The notes under the pieces were generated by a model. It had not been told where the DNA came from. It saw only the letters and a list, made by a program, of their open reading frames with translations, and made no database searches. Made by a program: the position numbers and the translations under genes. A stretch of 35,488 nt of DNA from positions 1-35,488 of the forward strand of contig JZRA01000134.1 of the NCBI GenBank assembly GCA_001567485.1, in the 5' to 3' direction. Shown piece after piece: positions 32,874-35,488 of this stretch. How positions within the stretch are numbered: the first letter of the stretch is position 1; the number at the start of each line of letters is the position of its first letter. Source of the DNA: Chloroflexi bacterium OLB13 (GTDB lineage Bacteria > Chloroflexota > Anaerolineae > Aggregatilineales > Phototrophicaceae).

Positions 32874-34457
32874 TTAGTCAGGAGATGCGGTCTTGGCCGC
32901 TTGAATTTGCAGTTGTTCGAGCAGGCGTTTATACGTCTCGTTTTCCGGCGCTTGCTCAACCAGTGTCCCGGCCAGCGCGATCGCGTCGTCGAACTGGTTG
33001 AGGCAGGCGTGGCAAATCGACAAGTTGTACAGCGTTTCCAGCGCGTCGCCATGCGTCTCACGCGAGCGATGAAAATACGGCAGCGCGTCCTCGTAGAAGC
33101 CCGAGCCGCTCAAGAGCGAGGCACAGGCGAACGCCATGTCGTAAGGTTCGCCGATCTCGTAGTAGTTCTCGTATGTCCTGTGTGCGATGACCCGCAGCTC
33201 ATCGCGCTGAACGTGCGTGGTCGACTCAAGTTGTTCGAACAGCTCGGTGAAGTGATGCAGCATGACGTGTGGATCGTAGCCAGACAAGCGGATATGCGCG
33301 ATGATCTCGTCTGGCTTGACGCGCTCGGTCTGCCCCGGCCGAGCGTACACCTTCAGGTGATAGAAGTCGTCCGGGCTGAACGCTTCGGCGTATTCGTAGT
33401 AGGCTTGCCGCGTCTCGACGTAGCTGCCGGGCGTTTCCGGGCCGGTCAGCGCGCAGATGTCGATGGCGATGGCGGTATGCGAATTGGTGATGATGTCCCC
33501 GCCCCAGCGCCGCATCATCTCGCCCAGCGCGTGGTAGTTCACCATCAACGAAAAGCTGCCGTGCAAGTTGAAAAACGGCTGATGGCGCTGCGACGCGTCC
33601 TCCCACCGATGGTAGCCCTTGTCGGCCGAAAGCAGCAGCAGCCTGCCGCCGGACAGCGCGTTGAGGCCCCGCAGCACCTCAAAAGCCGTGGTCGGGAACA
33701 GCACCCACGTATCATCGCCGGTTTCGGTATACGGCTTGAGCACCGCGGTGTAGTCCGGGTCGGGATAGTATGTCGCGGCATCAACCGGGGCGAGTTCAAA
33801 GCCGAGTTTGAGGTTGTCCAACCCGGCCGACTGCTCGCCTTCCTTCACGATCCGGTTGACCTTGACGCGCCCCTCGTAGAACGTGCCGGCCTTGAGCGCG
33901 AACGTGTCCTGCGGCAGCGAGTCGAAGAAGTAATTGGCGAGCACGACCAGCGGATTGGCAAGCGCGCCGATTTGCATCGTTTTGCCGGAAGCGCGCAGAT
34001 CCAGCGGCCCCGGCCGTGTCGCGTCGAACGTCGCGAAGTCCAGCTGGCCGGCATCCACAAACGGCCTGAGCGCCGGGTGCTGCTGCCAGAACCGGACATT
34101 TTCCTCGGCGAAGTCGGTAATCACGTACGTGATCTTGAGATCGCACAGGGCCGACTGAGGGAAGAAGGTCAGCCACTTGCGCAAGAACCCGAACGCCAGC
34201 CGCCCCGTCCCGGCGCCCAACTCAACGATATACACCGGCTCAGAGCGGTCGATCCTGTGCTGCCAGTCGCGCAGGAATCCGTACACGATGCGGGTGTACG
34301 CCTTCGCCAAGAACGCGCTGTTGGTGATGACATGAGGGACGCGATCGGTCTTCCACGCCTTGATGCTCTCCCCCGCGTAGTAATCGCGTTGAAGCTGCCA
34401 CAGGATCGACTCGGACAGCCGCTTGGCGTCCTCTACCAGCACGCGCTGCTCACTCAT
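32874..34457 (-). CDS. MidA-like SAM methyltransferase domain with C-terminal TPR
   Basis: 527 residues from ATG 34457 (MSEQRVLVEDAKRLSES), with GAGG six bases upstream. The first ~360 residues fit the MidA/NDUFAF7-like methyltransferase family: VYIVELGAGTGRLAFGFL is the SAM site, LKITYVITDFAEENV a following strand, and VLANYFFDSLPQDTFAL the segment typical of this group. The C-terminal ~150 residues (ALPYFHRSRETHGDALETL, NLSICHACLNQFDDAIALAGTLVEQAPENE) show two or three TPR-like helix pairs. The substrate is unknown; MidA proteins methylate an Arg in complex I assembly in mitochondria. The fusion with TPR suggests a protein partner. Confidence 0.78.
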   Translation of the reverse strand: MSEQRVLVEDAKRLSESILWQLQRDYYAGESIKAWKTDRVPHVITNSAFLAKAYTRIVYGFLRDWQHRIDRSEPVYIVELGAGTGRLAFGFLRKWLTFFPQSALCDLKITYVITDFAEENVRFWQQHPALRPFVDAGQLDFATFDATRPGPLDLRASGKTMQIGALANPLVVLANYFFDSLPQDTFALKAGTFYEGRVKVNRIVKEGEQSAGLDNLKLGFELAPVDAATYYPDPDYTAVLKPYTETGDDTWVLFPTTAFEVLRGLNALSGGRLLLLSADKGYHRWEDASQRHQPFFNLHGSFSLMVNYHALGEMMRRWGGDIITNSHTAIAIDICALTGPETPGSYVETRQAYYEYAEAFSPDDFYHLKVYARPGQTERVKPDEIIAHIRLSGYDPHVMLHHFTELFEQLESTTHVQRDELRVIAHRTYENYYEIGEPYDMAFACASLLSGSGFYEDALPYFHRSRETHGDALETLYNLSICHACLNQFDDAIALAGTLVEQAPENETYKRLLEQLQIQAAKTASPD

Positions 34458-34507
34458 TCGCCGCCTCACGCCTTCACGGATAAACCGGCGTCCAGTGTAA
34501 CGCAATT

Positions 34508-34647
34508 TTCAGGAAGCAGGAGTCAGGGGCCAGTTGTCAGTCGTCAGGCGTCAGTCGTCAGTGGTCAGGGATCAGTTGTCAGGTTTCAGGTTTCAGGGGG
34601 CAGGAGGCAGTTACCAGTCGTCAGTCGTCAGGGAGCAGTTGGCAGGG
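34508..34647. repeat. Period-7 tandem array, 20 units (NNCAGNN)
   Basis: From TTCAGGA at 34508 to GGCAGGG at 34647, every seventh triplet is CAG with no slippage over 20 units; the commonest unit is GTCAGTC/GTCAGGG. The array begins just after the start region of the methyltransferase-TPR gene. No coding or RNA feature explains it. Confidence 0.85.
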
Positions 34648-34653
34648 GGTCTC

Positions 34654-34695
34654 TAAGTGCCGAGTGCCGAGTGACAAGTGATGGGTGATGAGTGA
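34654..34695. repeat. Period-7 array (AGTGNNG), 6 units
   Basis: AGTGCCG, AGTGCCG, AGTGACA, AGTGATG, GGTGATG and AGTGAAG follow each other. It is the same family as at 254-281, 3473-3500, 5565-5593 and 6810-6846. Confidence 0.75.
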
Positions 34696-34698
34696 AGG

Positions 34699-34738
34699 AC
34701 AAACCGACTGAACCACAGAGGACACGAAGGACACAAAG
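34699..34738. repeat. Period-9 repeat (GAGGACAC/GAAGGACAC)
   Basis: The run CAAACCGACTGAACCACAG, then GAGGACACGAAGGACACAA, is present as an inverted copy at 546-590 near the left edge. Within it, the unit AGGACAC recurs every nine bases. Confidence 0.65.
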
Positions 34739-34740
34739 GG

Positions 34741-34810
34741 GTCAGTCGTCAGTTGCCAGTGGTCAGATTTCAGGCGTCAGGGGGCAGGGAGCAGTTGTTA
34801 GAAGTCACCA
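34741..34810. repeat. Period-7 tandem array, second block (NNCAGNN)
   Basis: Eight clean units from GTCAGTC (34741) to AGCAGTT (34796) and two degenerate ones after it. It has the same CAG phase as the 34508-34647 block. Confidence 0.8.
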
Positions 34811-34850
34811 GCCCGCACAGACAACACCACCCCACCGCACGCGTCGTTCT

Positions 34851-34877
34851 CCCCTCTCGCCCTCTGTGGGAGAGGGG
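34851..34877. repeat. Palindromic intergenic repeat, copy D (inverted)
   Basis: CCCCTCTC at 34851 and GGGAGAGGGG ending at 34877, with a longer and changed loop. It lies in reverse orientation to copy A and is preceded by CGTCGTTCT, the complement of AGAACGACG after copy A. The left end of the right-hand IS starts three bases later. Confidence 0.75.
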
Positions 34878-34880
34878 CCG

Positions 34881-35488
34881 CTGTCAGGGGTAGGTTTTTA
34901 ATTGATTGAAGGATGAAAGAGAGGGTGGATAGAGCAAGAGAAACGATGTACAGATCAAGTCGCCAAAACAAGACTGTATGTCGAGGTCAAATGCTCTATC
35001 CACAAGAATTGTCAGCATGGACAGGGACGGTGTCAAGCCAACTACCGCATTTGACGCGGCGTCAGGCAGCGGTGTTGGCAGCGTACAGCTTTGCGGTGAT
35101 GCTGACGCAAAGCAGCGGGATCAGTCATGTCAGCTATTTTCTGGCGTGTCTGCTGCGCCAGCGAGAAAACACGGTACGGCAGCGGTTGCGGGAGTGGCTG
35201 TACGACGCCCAGGACAAACGGGGGGCGCGGCGGCGAGCTGTAGCCGTGGAGCAGAGTTTTGCCGCACTTCTGCGCTGGGTGGTGCGCCTGTGGCAAAGCG
35301 TTGACGGGGATCTGGTGCTAGCGCTGGATGCCACAACGCTGCGGCAGACCTTCACCGTGCTGAGTGTGAGCGTACTAGTCGGTCGGACGGCGATCCCGGT
35401 GGCATGGGCGATTGTCCCGGCCACACAAGCGGGGGCATGGAAGCCGCATTGGCGGCGCCTACTGCGGAGCCTCAAGGGGAGCACCGGT
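34881..35488 (+). mobile_element. 5' part of an insertion sequence (continues past the window)
   Basis: The left terminal inverted repeat is CTGTCAGGGGTAGGTTTTTAAT (34881-34902; two bases over 20, so read as CTGTCAGGGG then TAGGTTTTTAAT). It matches the inverted end at 121-141. A transposase frame begins at 34991 and is still open at 35488. The target-site duplication cannot be seen because the other end is outside the window. Confidence 0.75.
34991..35488 (+). CDS. DDE-type transposase, 3' end outside the window (partial)
   Basis: The frame runs from ATG 34991 (MLYPQELSAWTGTVSSQLP) to the last base without a stop: 166 residues seen. GAGG lies four bases before the ATG. The N-terminal part is helical and Arg/Gln-rich (SYFLACLLRQREN, then LREWLYDAQDKRG). 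LVLALDATTLRQTFTVLSVS holds the probable first catalytic Asp, followed by GRTAIPVAWAIVPA, the typical strand after it in IS4-like transposases. The family assignment to the IS4 superfamily is tentative because the second Asp and Glu are outside the window. Confidence 0.8.
   Translation, partial: MLYPQELSAWTGTVSSQLPHLTRRQAAVLAAYSFAVMLTQSSGISHVSYFLACLLRQRENTVRQRLREWLYDAQDKRGARRRAVAVEQSFAALLRWVVRLWQSVDGDLVLALDATTLRQTFTVLSVSVLVGRTAIPVAWAIVPATQAGAWKPHWRRLLRSLKGSTG

Noticed and set aside
32901..34688. 595-codon + strand open frame
   Set aside because: It is antisense to the methyltransferase-TPR gene and ends in the period-7 array (QxxVVSxQ pattern), which is repeat translation, not a protein.
34508..34810. 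CRISPR array
   Set aside because: The repeat step is 7 bases with no spacer-length variation, and no cas gene is present.
142..34880. A 35-kb composite transposon bounded by the two IS copies
   Set aside because: The enclosed genes are housekeeping or chromosomal in type (sucCD, ssrA, ftsW-murC, Tad); the flanking IS copies are more simply independent insertions.

Overview
The window reads as a chromosomal segment of a GC-rich member of the Chloroflexota (Anaerolineae-like). Three things suggest this: the ftsW-murG-(two CvpA-like genes)-murC order, a secretin-free Tad/Flp pilus locus with Rec-ParA CpaE, and Pro/Thr-rich lipoproteins with short palindromic and period-7 intergenic repeats. No 16S rRNA gene is present, so the lineage is an inference from gene content.

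Layout. Positions 1-141 hold the 3' end of an insertion sequence (IS), and 34881-35488 hold the 5' end of a second copy in the same orientation. Both abut the same kind of palindromic repeat. Between them, left to right: a serine hydrolase and a DM13-domain protein (606-3334, -); sucCD (3505-5544, -); lspA and ssrA/tmRNA (5750-6730, -); a GNAT acetyltransferase (+); a cell-wall/division cluster transcribed leftward, ftsW-murG-CvpA-like-CvpA-like-murC (12651 to 7726); a rightward operon of a small unknown protein, bioY, an SbcD/Mre11-type nuclease and an SDR-fold protein (12815-15808); hpf, tadC and tadB (15874-18557, -); a block of unrelated genes (YcaQ remnant, M20 amidohydrolase, methyltransferase, AhpD-like, DinB-like; 18691-22206); and the main Tad block, response regulator - histidine kinase - cpaB - cpaE - cpaF (28418 to 22358, -). 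Last come a short unknown gene, two secreted or lipoprotein genes, a double-PDZ protein, a DUF427 protein and a methyltransferase-TPR protein.

How the genes work together. FtsW and MurG act on lipid II at the membrane and MurC on its cytoplasmic precursor. LspA processes prolipoproteins such as the one at 30058. CpaF powers a TadB/TadC inner-membrane platform, with CpaE as localisation factor and CpaB as periplasm-side assembly protein. The NarL-type regulator and DegS-like kinase precede cpaB directly and are probably dedicated to pilus control. Prepilin, prepilin peptidase and secretin genes are not in the window.

Two cross-cutting observations stand out. First, five genes (sucD, the SbcD-like gene, the SDR gene, the methyltransferase at 20465 and cpaB) are each interrupted by what looks like one missing base. 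This is more consistent with consensus sequencing error than with five independent pseudogenes. Second, the intergenic DNA is rich in structured repeats: a palindrome family, two families of 7-bp periodic arrays, and a 9-bp periodic repeat present near both window ends.
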